Shown one piece after another: positions 39,845 to 48,200 of a stretch of 64,000 nucleotides of DNA (positions are counted from its first letter, which is position 1; each line of letters starts with the position of its first letter). The position numbers and the translations under genes were made by a program. The notes beneath the pieces are model-generated. The model had not been told where the DNA came from. It was given only the letters and a program-made list of their open reading frames with translations, and made no database searches. Origin of the DNA: JBHELQ01 sp046262995 (GTDB lineage Bacteria > Actinomycetota > Thermoleophilia > Solirubrobacterales > Thermoleophilaceae); NCBI GenBank assembly GCA_046262995.1, contig JBHELQ010000064.1:1-64000 (forward strand), read 5' to 3'.

Positions 39845-40450
39845 GTGAACCCGCGCGTGGCCCTGGCCTCCATAGTCGCGGCGGCCGTGGTGCTCGGCGG
39901 CGTGCTCGTGATCGCCCTCAGCCGGGACGAGCAGAACGCTGCTCCTCCCACCGCCGCCACCGGCTACGCGGGCGCGCTGCTGCCGCGCGGCGTGCGGGCG
40001 CCGGACTTCCGGCTGCGCGACGACCGCGGCCGGGCGATCTCGATGCGCGGCTTCCGCGGCCGACCCGTGCTCGTGACCTTCCTCTACACGACCTGCAAGG
40101 AGAGCTGCCCGGGCATGGCGCAGACGGCACGCGGGGCGCTGGACGACCTCGGGCACGACGTGCCCGCCATCGCCATCGCCGTCGACCCGCCGCGCGACAC
40201 CCCGGCGCGGGCGCGTGCCTTCCTGGCCAAGCAGCAGGCGCTCGGCCGCCTGCGCTTCGTGCTGGGGACGCGGGCCCAGCTGCGGCCGCTGTGGAAGGGC
40301 TACGCGATCCAGCCCCAGAGCGTCGCCCAGGAGCACCAGGCGCGCTTCGTGATCGTGGACAAGCGCGGCTACCAGCGGATCGGGTTCCCGGGGCAGGAGG
40401 CCACGCCGGACCGTCTGGCGCACGACCTCCGCCTGCTCGAGCGGCAGTAG
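39845..40450 (+). CDS. SCO1/SenC copper chaperone
   Basis: A 201-residue thioredoxin-fold protein with an N-terminal membrane anchor (VALASIVAAAVVLGGVLVIAL), the copper-site motif CKESC (CxxxC) after FLYTT, and the third ligand His in VAQEHQARFVIVD. SCO proteins deliver copper to the CuA site of cytochrome c oxidase outside the membrane. A TAGCCT box lies eight bases before the GTG start. No cox genes are in the window. Confidence 0.9.
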   Translation: MNPRVALASIVAAAVVLGGVLVIALSRDEQNAAPPTAATGYAGALLPRGVRAPDFRLRDDRGRAISMRGFRGRPVLVTFLYTTCKESCPGMAQTARGALDDLGHDVPAIAIAVDPPRDTPARARAFLAKQQALGRLRFVLGTRAQLRPLWKGYAIQPQSVAQEHQARFVIVDKRGYQRIGFPGQEATPDRLAHDLRLLERQ

Positions 40451-40468
40451 CCGGCGCTGCTCCTTTAT

Positions 40469-40485
40469 CCTACCGCCGAGGTAGG
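40469..40485 (+). promoter_or_regulatory. Probable Rrf2 operator ahead of the suf operon
   Basis: CCTACC-N5-GGTAGG is a perfect 6+6 inverted repeat 10 bases before the rrf2 start, directly followed by TAATCG, a possible -10 region. The position fits autorepression by the Rrf2-type regulator encoded downstream. Confidence 0.6.
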
Positions 40486-40495
40486 TAATCGCCCG

Positions 40496-40951
40496 ATGAT
40501 GTTCTCGACAAAGGCGGAGTACGGCGTGCGCGTGATGGCGCATCTGGCGCGCAACAACGGCGCCGACCCGATCCCGCTCGGCTCGATCGCCGACGCCGAG
40601 GGGCTCCCCCTGGCCTACCTCGAGCACCTGGTCCAGCGCCTGCGCAAGGCGGAGCTCGTGGAGTCGCGCCGCGGCGCCCACGGGGGCTACTCGCTGGCCC
40701 GGCCCGCGAGCGGGATCACGATGGCCGAGGTGGTCAGGGCGCTCGAGGGCGAGATCGCGCCGATCGAGTGCATCAGCGCCGACTCCGACGGGACGCTCGT
40801 GTGCCTGCGCGAGGGCGAGGAGCCGTGCCCGACGAAGCTGCTCTGGACCCGCGTCCAGGGCTCGATCGTGCGCACCCTGAACGACATGACGCTGGCCGAC
40901 CTGGCCCAGCCCGACCTGGCCCAACGGCCAAGGAGGAAGGCGACCGTATGA
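40496..40951 (+). CDS. Rrf2-family transcriptional regulator (SufR/IscR-like)
   Basis: The 151-residue protein has the Rrf2 winged helix (MFSTKAEYGVRVMAHLA, GLPLAYLEHLVQRLRKAELVES, GAHGGYSLARP) and three cysteines (IEC, LVC, EPC) spaced as in Rrf2 proteins that bind an Fe-S cluster. Located first in the suf operon, with a palindrome ahead of it, it most likely senses cluster status and represses suf genes. The second codon is also ATG. The stop overlaps the sufC start. Confidence 0.9.
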   Translation: MMFSTKAEYGVRVMAHLARNNGADPIPLGSIADAEGLPLAYLEHLVQRLRKAELVESRRGAHGGYSLARPASGITMAEVVRALEGEIAPIECISADSDGTLVCLREGEEPCPTKLLWTRVQGSIVRTLNDMTLADLAQPDLAQRPRRKATV

Positions 40952-41691
40952 GCCTGGAGATCCAGAACCTGCACGTGCGAACCGAGGAGCGGGAGATCCT
41001 GCACGGCGTCGACCTGGTCGTGAAGAAGGGCCAGACGCACGCGCTGATGGGTCCCAACGGCTCCGGCAAGTCCACGCTCGCGAACACGCTGATGGGGAGC
41101 CCGACCTACGAGGTCACCGAGGGCCGCGTGATCCTGAACGGCGAGGACCTGACGGAGGCCGATCCCGACGAGCGCGCCAGGGCCGGCTTGTTCATGGCCT
41201 TCCAGTACCCCGCGACGATCCCCGGCGTGTCGGTGGCGAACTTCCTGCGCATGGCCGTGAACGCCAGGCGCGAAGAGCCGATCAAGGTGAAGGAGTTCGG
41301 CGAGCTCCTGAAGCGCAACATGGAGCTGCTCCGGATCGACCGCGCGTTCACGAGCCGCTACCTGAACGAGGGCTTCTCGGGCGGCGAGAAGAAGCGCGCC
41401 GAGATCCTGCAGCTGGCGATGCTCCAGCCCGACTTCGCCGTGCTCGACGAGACCGACTCGGGGCTCGACATCGACGCCCTGAGGATCGTCTCGGACGGCG
41501 TGAACGCGATGCTGGGCGAGGAGCGCGGCTTCCTGATCATCACCCACTACACGCGGATCCTGAGCTACGTGCGCCCGGACTTCGTTCACATCATGCTCGA
41601 CGGCCGGATCGTGCGCGAGGGCGGTCCCGAGCTGGCCGACCAGCTCGAGGAGAAGGGCTACGAGTGGGTGCGCGAGGAGGTCGCCGCCTAG
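40948..41691 (+). CDS. sufC: Fe-S assembly ATPase SufC
   Basis: A 247-residue ABC-type ATPase with Walker A GPNGSGKS, the SufC-type signature FSGGEKKRAEILQLAML, Walker B VLDETDSGLDID and the H-loop ITHYTRIL. It powers the SufBCD scaffold. ATG at 40948 overlaps the rrf2 stop; it has AAGGAGGAAGG upstream. Its own stop overlaps sufD by one base. Confidence 0.96.
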   Translation: MSLEIQNLHVRTEEREILHGVDLVVKKGQTHALMGPNGSGKSTLANTLMGSPTYEVTEGRVILNGEDLTEADPDERARAGLFMAFQYPATIPGVSVANFLRMAVNARREEPIKVKEFGELLKRNMELLRIDRAFTSRYLNEGFSGGEKKRAEILQLAMLQPDFAVLDETDSGLDIDALRIVSDGVNAMLGEERGFLIITHYTRILSYVRPDFVHIMLDGRIVREGGPELADQLEEKGYEWVREEVAA

Positions 41692-42995
41692 TGCCTGCCG
41701 CCTTCGTCGAGGAGCGCAGGCGGGCCGCGCTCGAGTGGTTCGAGAGCGAGCCCGTGCCGCGCTGGCGCCGCTCGGGCTTCTGGACCACCGACGTGCGCAA
41801 GCTGCGCCTGGACGAGCTCGAGCCGCGCCGCTACGAGCCGCTCGAGGAGTTACCGGAGATCGTCCAGGAGCACCTGAGGGACGACGAGGAGCACGCCGGG
41901 CTGCTCGTGCAGCAGGGCGCGAGCGTCGTCTACTCGCACCTCGATCCCGCCGCGGCCGACCAGGGCGTCCAGGTCATGCCGCTCGAGCAGGCCGTGGAGC
42001 AGCAGCCCGAGCTGGTCGAGCGCTACTTCGGCCGGCGCCTGCCGCCCGAGGAGGGCAAGTTCCCGGCGGCCTCTGCTGCGTTCTGGACCGGCGGCGCCTT
42101 CCTGCACGTGCCGAAGGAGGTGCGGCTCGAGAAGCCGATCCAGGTCGTGTGGCTGATCGACGAGCCGGGCCTGGCCCAGTACGCCCACACGCTCGCCGTG
42201 GTCGGCGAGTTCGCCGAGTGCTCGCTGCGGGAGTACCACCTGGCCCCCCACATCGACGGTCAGGCGCTCCACGCCGGCGCCTTCGAGCTCTACGCGCTGC
42301 CCGGCTCCCAGGTGCACCTCGCCCACTACCAGGACTGGGGCACCGGCGAGGTCTACGACGTCTCGACCAAGCGGGTCGAGATCCGCCGCGACGCGCGCGT
42401 GCGCTGGGTGCCGATCCACCTGGGCGGGCACCTGACGAAGCAGACGCTCGACATCGTCACCGCCGAGCCCGGCTCCGACATGCGCCACACGGGCATGTAC
42501 TTCACCGAGCGCGCCGAGCACCTCGACCTCTTCACCTCCGACAAGCACGAAGCGGGACACACCACCGGCGACACGGTCTGGAAGGGCGCGCTGACCGGCG
42601 AGTCGCGCGCCTCCTACGAGGGACTGATCCACATCGTGCCGGGAGCGCAGGAGACGCACACCTACCTGCAGACGCACTCGATGCTGCTCTCGCCCAAGGC
42701 CCGCGGCGACGCGATCCCGTCCCTGATCGTCGAGACCGACAACGTCTCCGCCTCGCACGGCGGCACCGTCGGCGAGCTCGACGAGGAGCAGATCTACTAC
42801 ATGATGAGCCGCGGCCTGTCGCGGCGGGAGGCCGTGCGCGTGCTGGTCGAGGGCTACTTCGAGGAGGTCGTGCAGCGGCTCGAGGACCCGGGCCTGGAGG
42901 CGCTGGTGCGCCGGCGCATCGCGGACAAGCTGGCGGGAGCCGAGGAGCAGGTGGCCGAGTTCATCGGCGAGCGCGTGGGCGAGGTCGAGGGCTGA
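41691..42995 (+). CDS. sufD: Fe-S assembly protein SufD
   Basis: The 434-residue beta-helix protein shares SufB/SufD core motifs (TLDIVTAEPGSDMRHTGMYF, THTYLQTHSMLLSPKARGDA, ETDNVSASHGGTVGELDEEQIYYMMSRGLS). It lacks the cysteine-rich features of SufB. GTG at 41691 overlaps the sufC stop. SufD partners SufB and SufC and is needed for iron acquisition by the scaffold. Confidence 0.92.
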   Translation: MPAAFVEERRRAALEWFESEPVPRWRRSGFWTTDVRKLRLDELEPRRYEPLEELPEIVQEHLRDDEEHAGLLVQQGASVVYSHLDPAAADQGVQVMPLEQAVEQQPELVERYFGRRLPPEEGKFPAASAAFWTGGAFLHVPKEVRLEKPIQVVWLIDEPGLAQYAHTLAVVGEFAECSLREYHLAPHIDGQALHAGAFELYALPGSQVHLAHYQDWGTGEVYDVSTKRVEIRRDARVRWVPIHLGGHLTKQTLDIVTAEPGSDMRHTGMYFTERAEHLDLFTSDKHEAGHTTGDTVWKGALTGESRASYEGLIHIVPGAQETHTYLQTHSMLLSPKARGDAIPSLIVETDNVSASHGGTVGELDEEQIYYMMSRGLSRREAVRVLVEGYFEEVVQRLEDPGLEALVRRRIADKLAGAEEQVAEFIGERVGEVEG

Positions 42996-44236
42996 TGACG
43001 ACCGTCGCCGCCAAGCCGATCTCCGAGCTGCGGGCCGACTTCCCCGTGCTCGACCGGGTCGAGGACGGCAAGCGCCTTGTGTACCTGGACTCGGCCGCCA
43101 CCTCGCAGAAGCCCGAGCAGGTGCTGCGGGCCATGGACGACTACTACCGGCACTCGAACGCTCCGGTGCACCGGAGCGTCTACAAGCTCGCCGAGGAGGC
43201 CACCGACCTGTTCGAGGGCGCCCGCGAGCGGATCGCCGAGTTCGTCGGCTGGGACTCCTCGAGCACGGTGTTCACGGGCAACGCCACCGCCTCGATCAAC
43301 CTGGTCGCGTACTCGTGGGGCCGCGAGCACGTGGGCGCCGGAGACGAGGTGCTCATCACGCGCATGGAGCACCACTCGAACATCGTCCCCTGGCAGATCC
43401 TCTGCCAGGAGGTCGGCGCGCGGCTGCGCTACCTGCCGGTGTCGGAGAGCGGGGAGCTGTCGCTGGACGAGCTCGACGAGGCGCTCGGCTCGGGCAGCGT
43501 GAAGCTGGTCGCGGTCGCCCACGTGTCCAACGTGCTGGGCACGCTCAACCCGGTGGGGGAGATCGTCCGGCGGGCGCGCGCGGCAGGCGCCGCCACGCTG
43601 ATCGACGGCTCTCAGGCCGTCCCCCAGCTCCCGCTCGACCTGGGCGAGATCGACGCCGACTTCTACGCCTGGACCGGGCACAAGGCCCTCGGCCCCACCG
43701 GCATCGGCGTGCTGCACGCCAAGCGCGAGACGCTGGCCGCGATGCGCCCGTTCTTCGGCGGCGGGCACATGATCTCCCGCGTCGACGACGAGTCGTCGAG
43801 CTGGAACGAGCTGCCCTGGAAGTACGAGGCCGGGACGTCGCAGATCGCGGAGGCGGTCGGGCTGGGCGCCGCGATCGACTACCTGGCAGCCGTCGGCATG
43901 GAGAACGTGCGCGCGCACGAGCGCGACCTGACGGCCTACGCCTTGAAGCGCCTTCCGGAGGTGGAGGGGCTCACGGCGTTCGGCCCCGCCGACGTCGACA
44001 GGCGCGGCGGGGTCGTCTCGTTCGCGATCGAGGGCATCCACCCGCACGACATCTCCGAGGTCTGCGGCCGCGAGGCGGTCTGCATCCGCGCGGGCCACCA
44101 CTGCGCCCAGCCGCTGATGCGCGACCTCGGCGTGCCCGCCACCGCGCGCGCTTCCTTCCACGTCTACAACTCGCGCGAGGACGTGGACCGCCTGGTGGAG
44201 GCGCTCGTGAAGTCACGCGAGGTCTTCGGCCTCTGA
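42995..44236 (+). CDS. sufS: Cysteine desulfurase SufS
   Basis: A 413-residue class V aminotransferase fold enzyme that takes sulfur from cysteine. PLP-lysine is in TGHKALGPTG, the cofactor His in RMEHHSNIVPW, and the persulfide cysteine in RAGHHCAQP. It sits between sufD and sufU with one-base overlaps, so desulfurase and sulfur acceptor are made together. Confidence 0.95.
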   Translation: MTTVAAKPISELRADFPVLDRVEDGKRLVYLDSAATSQKPEQVLRAMDDYYRHSNAPVHRSVYKLAEEATDLFEGARERIAEFVGWDSSSTVFTGNATASINLVAYSWGREHVGAGDEVLITRMEHHSNIVPWQILCQEVGARLRYLPVSESGELSLDELDEALGSGSVKLVAVAHVSNVLGTLNPVGEIVRRARAAGAATLIDGSQAVPQLPLDLGEIDADFYAWTGHKALGPTGIGVLHAKRETLAAMRPFFGGGHMISRVDDESSSWNELPWKYEAGTSQIAEAVGLGAAIDYLAAVGMENVRAHERDLTAYALKRLPEVEGLTAFGPADVDRRGGVVSFAIEGIHPHDISEVCGREAVCIRAGHHCAQPLMRDLGVPATARASFHVYNSREDVDRLVEALVKSREVFGL

Positions 44237-44616
44237 TGGACGCGCTCTACCGCGACTACATCCTCGACCACTACAAGAACCCGCGGAACTTCGGCGAGCT
44301 CGAGCCGCACGACTTGGAGTTCCACGACCACAACCCGCTTTGCGGCGACGAGCTCGGCGTGCACGTCCAGGTGGAGGAGGGCAAGGTCGCCGGCCTGCGC
44401 TTCCACGGGCAGGGCTGCGCGATCTCGCAGGCCGCCGCCTCGATCACGAGCGAGGAGCTGATCGGGATGCCGGTCGACGAGATCCCCGGCCTGCCCGCCG
44501 ACTGGGTGCTCGAGCAGCTAGGCATCGAGATCTCCCCCACCCGCCGCAAGTGCGCGCTGCTATCGCTCAAGGTCATGCGCGGGGCGACCACCGGCGACCC
44601 ATCCTGGCCCGAGTAG
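44236..44616 (+). CDS. sufU: Sulfur-transfer protein SufU
   Basis: The 126-residue IscU-like protein has three conserved cysteines (PLCGDELG, GQGCAIS, RRKCALL) and the SufU-type insertion around GLPADWVLEQLG that is missing in IscU. In Gram-positives SufU is a zinc protein that accepts persulfide from SufS. Last gene of the rrf2-sufCDSU operon; the next gene starts four bases later. Confidence 0.94.
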   Translation: MDALYRDYILDHYKNPRNFGELEPHDLEFHDHNPLCGDELGVHVQVEEGKVAGLRFHGQGCAISQAAASITSEELIGMPVDEIPGLPADWVLEQLGIEISPTRRKCALLSLKVMRGATTGDPSWPE

Positions 44617-44620
44617 CCCG

Positions 44621-45037
44621 GTGGCGGACCCCTCCCTGACCGGCGGCTGCCTCTGCGGTGGCGTCCGCTTCGAGCTCACGGAGCCCGCCCGCGAGGCCGG
44701 CTACTGCCACTGCACCCGCTGCCAGGGCCGCACGGGCAGCGCGGCCTCCGCCCAGGCCAGGATCGACGGCCGCACGTTCCGCCTGCTCCAGGGCGAGGAG
44801 CTCGTGAAGGCCTGGCGTCCCGACCGCGGCTTCGAGAAGTGCTTCTGCCGCGAGTGCGGCGCCCACCTGTTCAGCCGCAACCCGGACGACCCATCGCAGA
44901 TGAGCGTGCGCATGTCCGCCTTCGACGGCGACCCCGGGGTACGTCTCAGCTGGCGCGCCTTCGTGGCCTACGCGGCGCCGTGGGAGCCGATCCCGGACGA
45001 CGGGCTCGAGCGCTACGACGAAGCCAGACCGCGCTAG
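44621..45037 (+). CDS. GFA/CENP-V family zinc protein
   Basis: A 138-residue protein with the GFA pattern: GGCLCGGVRFEL, YCHCTRCQ, and KCFCRECGAHLF, giving the two zinc sites of this family. The founding member was described as a glutathione-dependent formaldehyde-activating enzyme, but most homologues have no proven activity. GTG at 44621 lies directly behind sufU, so it may ride on the suf transcript. Confidence 0.85.
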   Translation: MADPSLTGGCLCGGVRFELTEPAREAGYCHCTRCQGRTGSAASAQARIDGRTFRLLQGEELVKAWRPDRGFEKCFCRECGAHLFSRNPDDPSQMSVRMSAFDGDPGVRLSWRAFVAYAAPWEPIPDDGLERYDEARPR

Positions 45038-45062
45038 CCAAGCCCAGTAGCCTGCGCCGCGG

Positions 45063-45908
45063 ATGGCTCCAGGCTCCGACACGGGTCAGGCGCCCCAGGT
45101 CGAGCTCGTCGACGGGGGCGAGATGCCGCAGCTGGGCTTCGGGGTGTTCCAGATCCCGCCGGAGGACACCGCGGAGGCCGCGGCGCACGCGCTGCGGACC
45201 GGCTACCGCTCGGTGGACACGGCGGCCGCCTATCGCAACGAGGCGGGCGTCGGCGAGGCGATCAGGGACAGCGGGCTCGACCGCGGCGACGTGTTCGTGA
45301 CGACGAAGGTGTGGAACAACTCCCACGGCCGCGACGAGGCGACCGCCGCCTTCGAGAAGAGCCTCGGCCGCCTGGGCTTCGACTACGTCGACCTCTACCT
45401 GATCCACTGGCCCGCGCCGGCGAACGACCGCTACGTCGAGACCTGGGAGGCGCTGGTCGCGCTGCGCGAGCAGGGCCGGGCGCGCGCGATCGGGGTGTCG
45501 AACTTCCAGGTCGACCACCTCCAGCGGATCATCGACGCCACCGGCGTCGTGCCCGCGGTCAACCAGATCGAGCTGCATCCGCACTTCCAGCAGCCCGAGC
45601 TGCGGAGCTTCCACGCCGAGCACGGCATGGCCACCGAGGCCTGGAGCCCGCTCGCGCAGGGGGCCGCGCTCGAGGACGAGGCGGTGACCCGGCTGGCCTC
45701 CGAGCACGGGAAGACGCCCGCCCAGGTGGTGCTGCGCTGGCACCTGCAGCTCGGCAACGTCGTGATCCCGAAGTCGGTCACGCCGGCGCGGATCGAGGAG
45801 AACTTCGACGTCTTCGACTTCGAGCTCTCCAGCGAGGACATGCTGAGCATCGAAGGCCTCGACGAGGGTCGTCGGATCGGGCCCGACCCGGCGAGCTTCG
45901 ACGCCTAG
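45063..45908 (+). CDS. Aldo/keto reductase (AKR5-like)
   Basis: A 281-residue TIM-barrel NADPH oxidoreductase with the catalytic tetrad visible as Asp and Tyr in SVDTAAAYRNE, Lys in FVTTKVWN and His in LYLIHWP. The cofactor region IPKSVTPARIEENFDVFDF is typical of 2,5-diketo-gluconate reductase-like AKRs. TAGCCT lies nine bases before the ATG. Substrate not predictable. Confidence 0.92.
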   Translation: MAPGSDTGQAPQVELVDGGEMPQLGFGVFQIPPEDTAEAAAHALRTGYRSVDTAAAYRNEAGVGEAIRDSGLDRGDVFVTTKVWNNSHGRDEATAAFEKSLGRLGFDYVDLYLIHWPAPANDRYVETWEALVALREQGRARAIGVSNFQVDHLQRIIDATGVVPAVNQIELHPHFQQPELRSFHAEHGMATEAWSPLAQGAALEDEAVTRLASEHGKTPAQVVLRWHLQLGNVVIPKSVTPARIEENFDVFDFELSSEDMLSIEGLDEGRRIGPDPASFDA

Positions 45909-45911
45909 TCC

Positions 45912-46823
45912 TCAGCGCGCCTGAGTCGGCTCCGGCTCGGCGACCCCTCCGGCTTCCCGCCGCACCACCGAGGCGACCGAGGCGACGATGATCGCCGCGC
46001 CGACGGCGGTCGTGGGCGTGACCTCTTCGGACAGGACCGCCCAGCCGAGGAAGATCGCAATCACCGGATTCACGAAGGCGTAGGTGGCGACCATCGAGAT
46101 CGGGGCGTTCCGCAGCAGCCAGACATAGGCGCTGAAGCCCACGATCGCCACAGCGACGAGGTAGGCGAAGGCCACGAGCGAGCGGACCGAGAGGTCTGCG
46201 AGCTGGACGTCTCCGGCCTCGCCGGCGAGCAGGCCAGCGGCGACCAGCAGGGCGCCTCCGAGGAGCATCTGCCACGCGGCTGCGGCGAAGGCGTCCGCCG
46301 GCTGCGGGATGCGGCCGGAGTAAAACGAGCCAACCGCCCACGACAGCGACGCTCCGACGAGGAGAAGCACCCCCCAAATGGGTGCATTGCCGGGCCGGTC
46401 GCCGGGCAGGACGAGAATCGCCAGCCCGGCGAACCCGATCAGGACGCCCCCGAGCGTCGTCAGCGGCAACGCCTCGCCGTGCGCCCTCCGCATGAGCGCG
46501 ACCCAGAGCGGGACGCAGCCGACGATCAGCGCCGCCAGCCCCGAGGGCACCTTCTGCTCGGCCAGGAGGACCAGGCCATTACCGCCGAGCGGCAGAAGAA
46601 CCCCCATCACGCCGGCGCCGGCGAGCTCCCGCGCCTTGACGCGGACGCGCGCTGCCCCGCTCGCCAACCGCAGCACGCCCAGGAAGGCCGCGCCGGCGAT
46701 CACGAAGCGCAGGCCGCCGCCCAGTAGGGGCGGCACCGTCTCGACCATGACGCGAATCCCCAGGTAGACCGAGCCCCAGACGACGTAGACGGTGGCGAGG
46801 GCCGCCCAGACCACCGGCCTCAC
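45912..46823 (-). CDS. EamA/DMT-family transporter
   Basis: The 303-residue protein consists of about ten transmembrane helices in two EamA repeats, with the family opening YVVWGSVYLGIRVMVETVPP and, in the second repeat, AYVWLLRNAPISMVATYAFVNPVIAIFLGW. Such drug/metabolite transporters export amino acids or nucleotides. It is convergent with the aldo/keto reductase gene. Confidence 0.9.
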   Translation of the reverse strand: MRPVVWAALATVYVVWGSVYLGIRVMVETVPPLLGGGLRFVIAGAAFLGVLRLASGAARVRVKARELAGAGVMGVLLPLGGNGLVLLAEQKVPSGLAALIVGCVPLWVALMRRAHGEALPLTTLGGVLIGFAGLAILVLPGDRPGNAPIWGVLLLVGASLSWAVGSFYSGRIPQPADAFAAAAWQMLLGGALLVAAGLLAGEAGDVQLADLSVRSLVAFAYLVAVAIVGFSAYVWLLRNAPISMVATYAFVNPVIAIFLGWAVLSEEVTPTTAVGAAIIVASVASVVRREAGGVAEPEPTQAR

Positions 46824-46849
46824 GGCTTGCGGGCGGCTGTTCGCGCTGC

Positions 46850-47161
46850 TCAGCGCGGCTGCTGAGCGCGCTCGGCGCCGGCGGCGGGGTTGTTCTGAGC
46901 CCAGGCGACGATCCGCTCCGAGCCCTGCACCACGTCGCCGTTGTCGGTCACGAGCGCGGGGACCCAGTTGTTGCCCGTCAGCTCCCGCACTTCGCGCCGG
47001 CCCCGGGTCACGTTGAGGAAGTCCGGGAGGAAGCCTCCGCCGTAGGACTTGACGACCTCCGGCTTCCAGCCCGCCTCGCGCAGTGCCTCGTGCGCGTTCC
47101 GGCAGGGATGCCCGCCGGGCCGGGGCGAGCGGAAGATGCCGTAGCAGACGTAGAGCTTCAT
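46850..47161 (-). CDS. Glutaredoxin/GST-N-terminal-like protein
   Basis: A 103-residue thioredoxin-like fold protein: MKLYVCYGIF, HPCRNAHEALREAG and the cis-proline motif WVPALVTDNGDVVQGSERIVAWAQ, which resembles the glutathione-binding half of GSTs. There is no CxxC, so it is not a normal disulfide reductase. A palindromic metal-regulator-like site and the ZIP gene lie just upstream in the opposite direction. Confidence 0.7.
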   Translation of the reverse strand: MKLYVCYGIFRSPRPGGHPCRNAHEALREAGWKPEVVKSYGGGFLPDFLNVTRGRREVRELTGNNWVPALVTDNGDVVQGSERIVAWAQNNPAAGAERAQQPR

Positions 47162-47200
47162 CGGCGGGAGGAGTCTAAGGAATCGGGTGGCGCCCGCGGC

Positions 47201-47214
47201 TTAGGGTGCCCTAA
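47201..47214 (+). promoter_or_regulatory. DtxR/MntR-like operator overlapping the -10 of the ZIP gene
   Basis: TTAGGG-TG-CCCTAA is a perfect palindrome of the TTAGG-N4-CCTAA type bound by DtxR-family metal repressors. The -10 box TAATAT (47212-47217) overlaps its right arm. The transcript would start near 47224 and carry AGGAG before the TTG start at 47257. Confidence 0.6.
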
Positions 47215-47256
47215 TATGTCGGCTCCTGCCCACCCGCTGACAGGAGTCTTTCCCGC

Positions 47257-48114
47257 TTGAGCCTCGCCGAGACCGTCGCCCTCGGAGCCCTAGCCGGCCT
47301 CACCATCTACCTCGGCCTGCCCTTCGGCCGCATCCAGCTGCTCGGCCGCCGGTCGCGGGTGGCCCTGGCGATGTTCTCGGTTGGCGTACTGGCCTTCCTG
47401 TTCGTCGACATCTTCGAGCACGCCTTCGAGATCGTCGAGGAGGCGGTCCAGGGCTACAGGCACGGCAAGCAGGGAAGCGGCGAGGCGCTTGGCTTCCTGC
47501 TCCTCCTCGGCGGAGGCTTCGCCCTGGGGAGCGCCGGGCTCGCGACGATCGAGTCCCGCCTGCGCGGGCGTAACGCCAAGCCCGCGCCCGTGGCCGGCGG
47601 CTCCGGCGAGGCGGCGGCCCTGAACCCCGGCGAGACCCTGGCCCTGGAGGCCGACGCGCGCGCCCGGGCACTCCAGGTCGGCATGACCATCGCGGTGGCC
47701 ATCGGCCTGCACAACTTCGCGGAGGGGCTCGCGATCGGCGTCTCCGCCAGCACCGGCGAGATCGGGTTGGCGACGGTGTTGATCGTGGGCTTCGCGCTGC
47801 ACAACGCCACCGAGGGCTTCGGGATCCTGGGGCCGCTCGGCGCCGTCCAGCCCTCCTGGCGCTGGATCGGGCTGGCCGGGCTCGTTGGCGGGGGGCCGGT
47901 CTTCCTCGGCTCCATCGTCGGCTACAACGTCACCTCGCAGCCGCTCGAGCTGGCCTTCTACGGGATCTCCGGCGGCGCCATCCTCTACGTGATCGGCGAG
48001 GTCTGGACCGCGGTGCGCCGCCACGGGCACCGCGAGCTTGGTCTCTGGCTGCTCGCGCTCGGGTTCTTCGCGGGCGTCCTGACGGACATGCTCGTCGTGT
48101 ACGGCGGCGCCTGA
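47257..48114 (+). CDS. ZIP-family metal transporter
   Basis: The 285-residue protein has about eight membrane helices. The transport-site motifs HNFAEGLAIG (TM4) and HNATEGFG (TM5) are intact and a loop with charged residues lies between TM3 and TM4. ZIP proteins import Zn2+, Fe2+ or Mn2+. The upstream DtxR/MntR-like palindrome argues for iron or manganese. TTG start with AGGAG ten bases upstream. Confidence 0.87.
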   Translation: MSLAETVALGALAGLTIYLGLPFGRIQLLGRRSRVALAMFSVGVLAFLFVDIFEHAFEIVEEAVQGYRHGKQGSGEALGFLLLLGGGFALGSAGLATIESRLRGRNAKPAPVAGGSGEAAALNPGETLALEADARARALQVGMTIAVAIGLHNFAEGLAIGVSASTGEIGLATVLIVGFALHNATEGFGILGPLGAVQPSWRWIGLAGLVGGGPVFLGSIVGYNVTSQPLELAFYGISGGAILYVIGEVWTAVRRHGHRELGLWLLALGFFAGVLTDMLVVYGGA

Positions 48115-48200
48115 CCCGGGTACCTTTGCCGGGCGGGCCCGCTCGCTAGAATCGGGCACCGGATATCCGACCCACCCACCCGGAATTAGGGACCAAGCCC

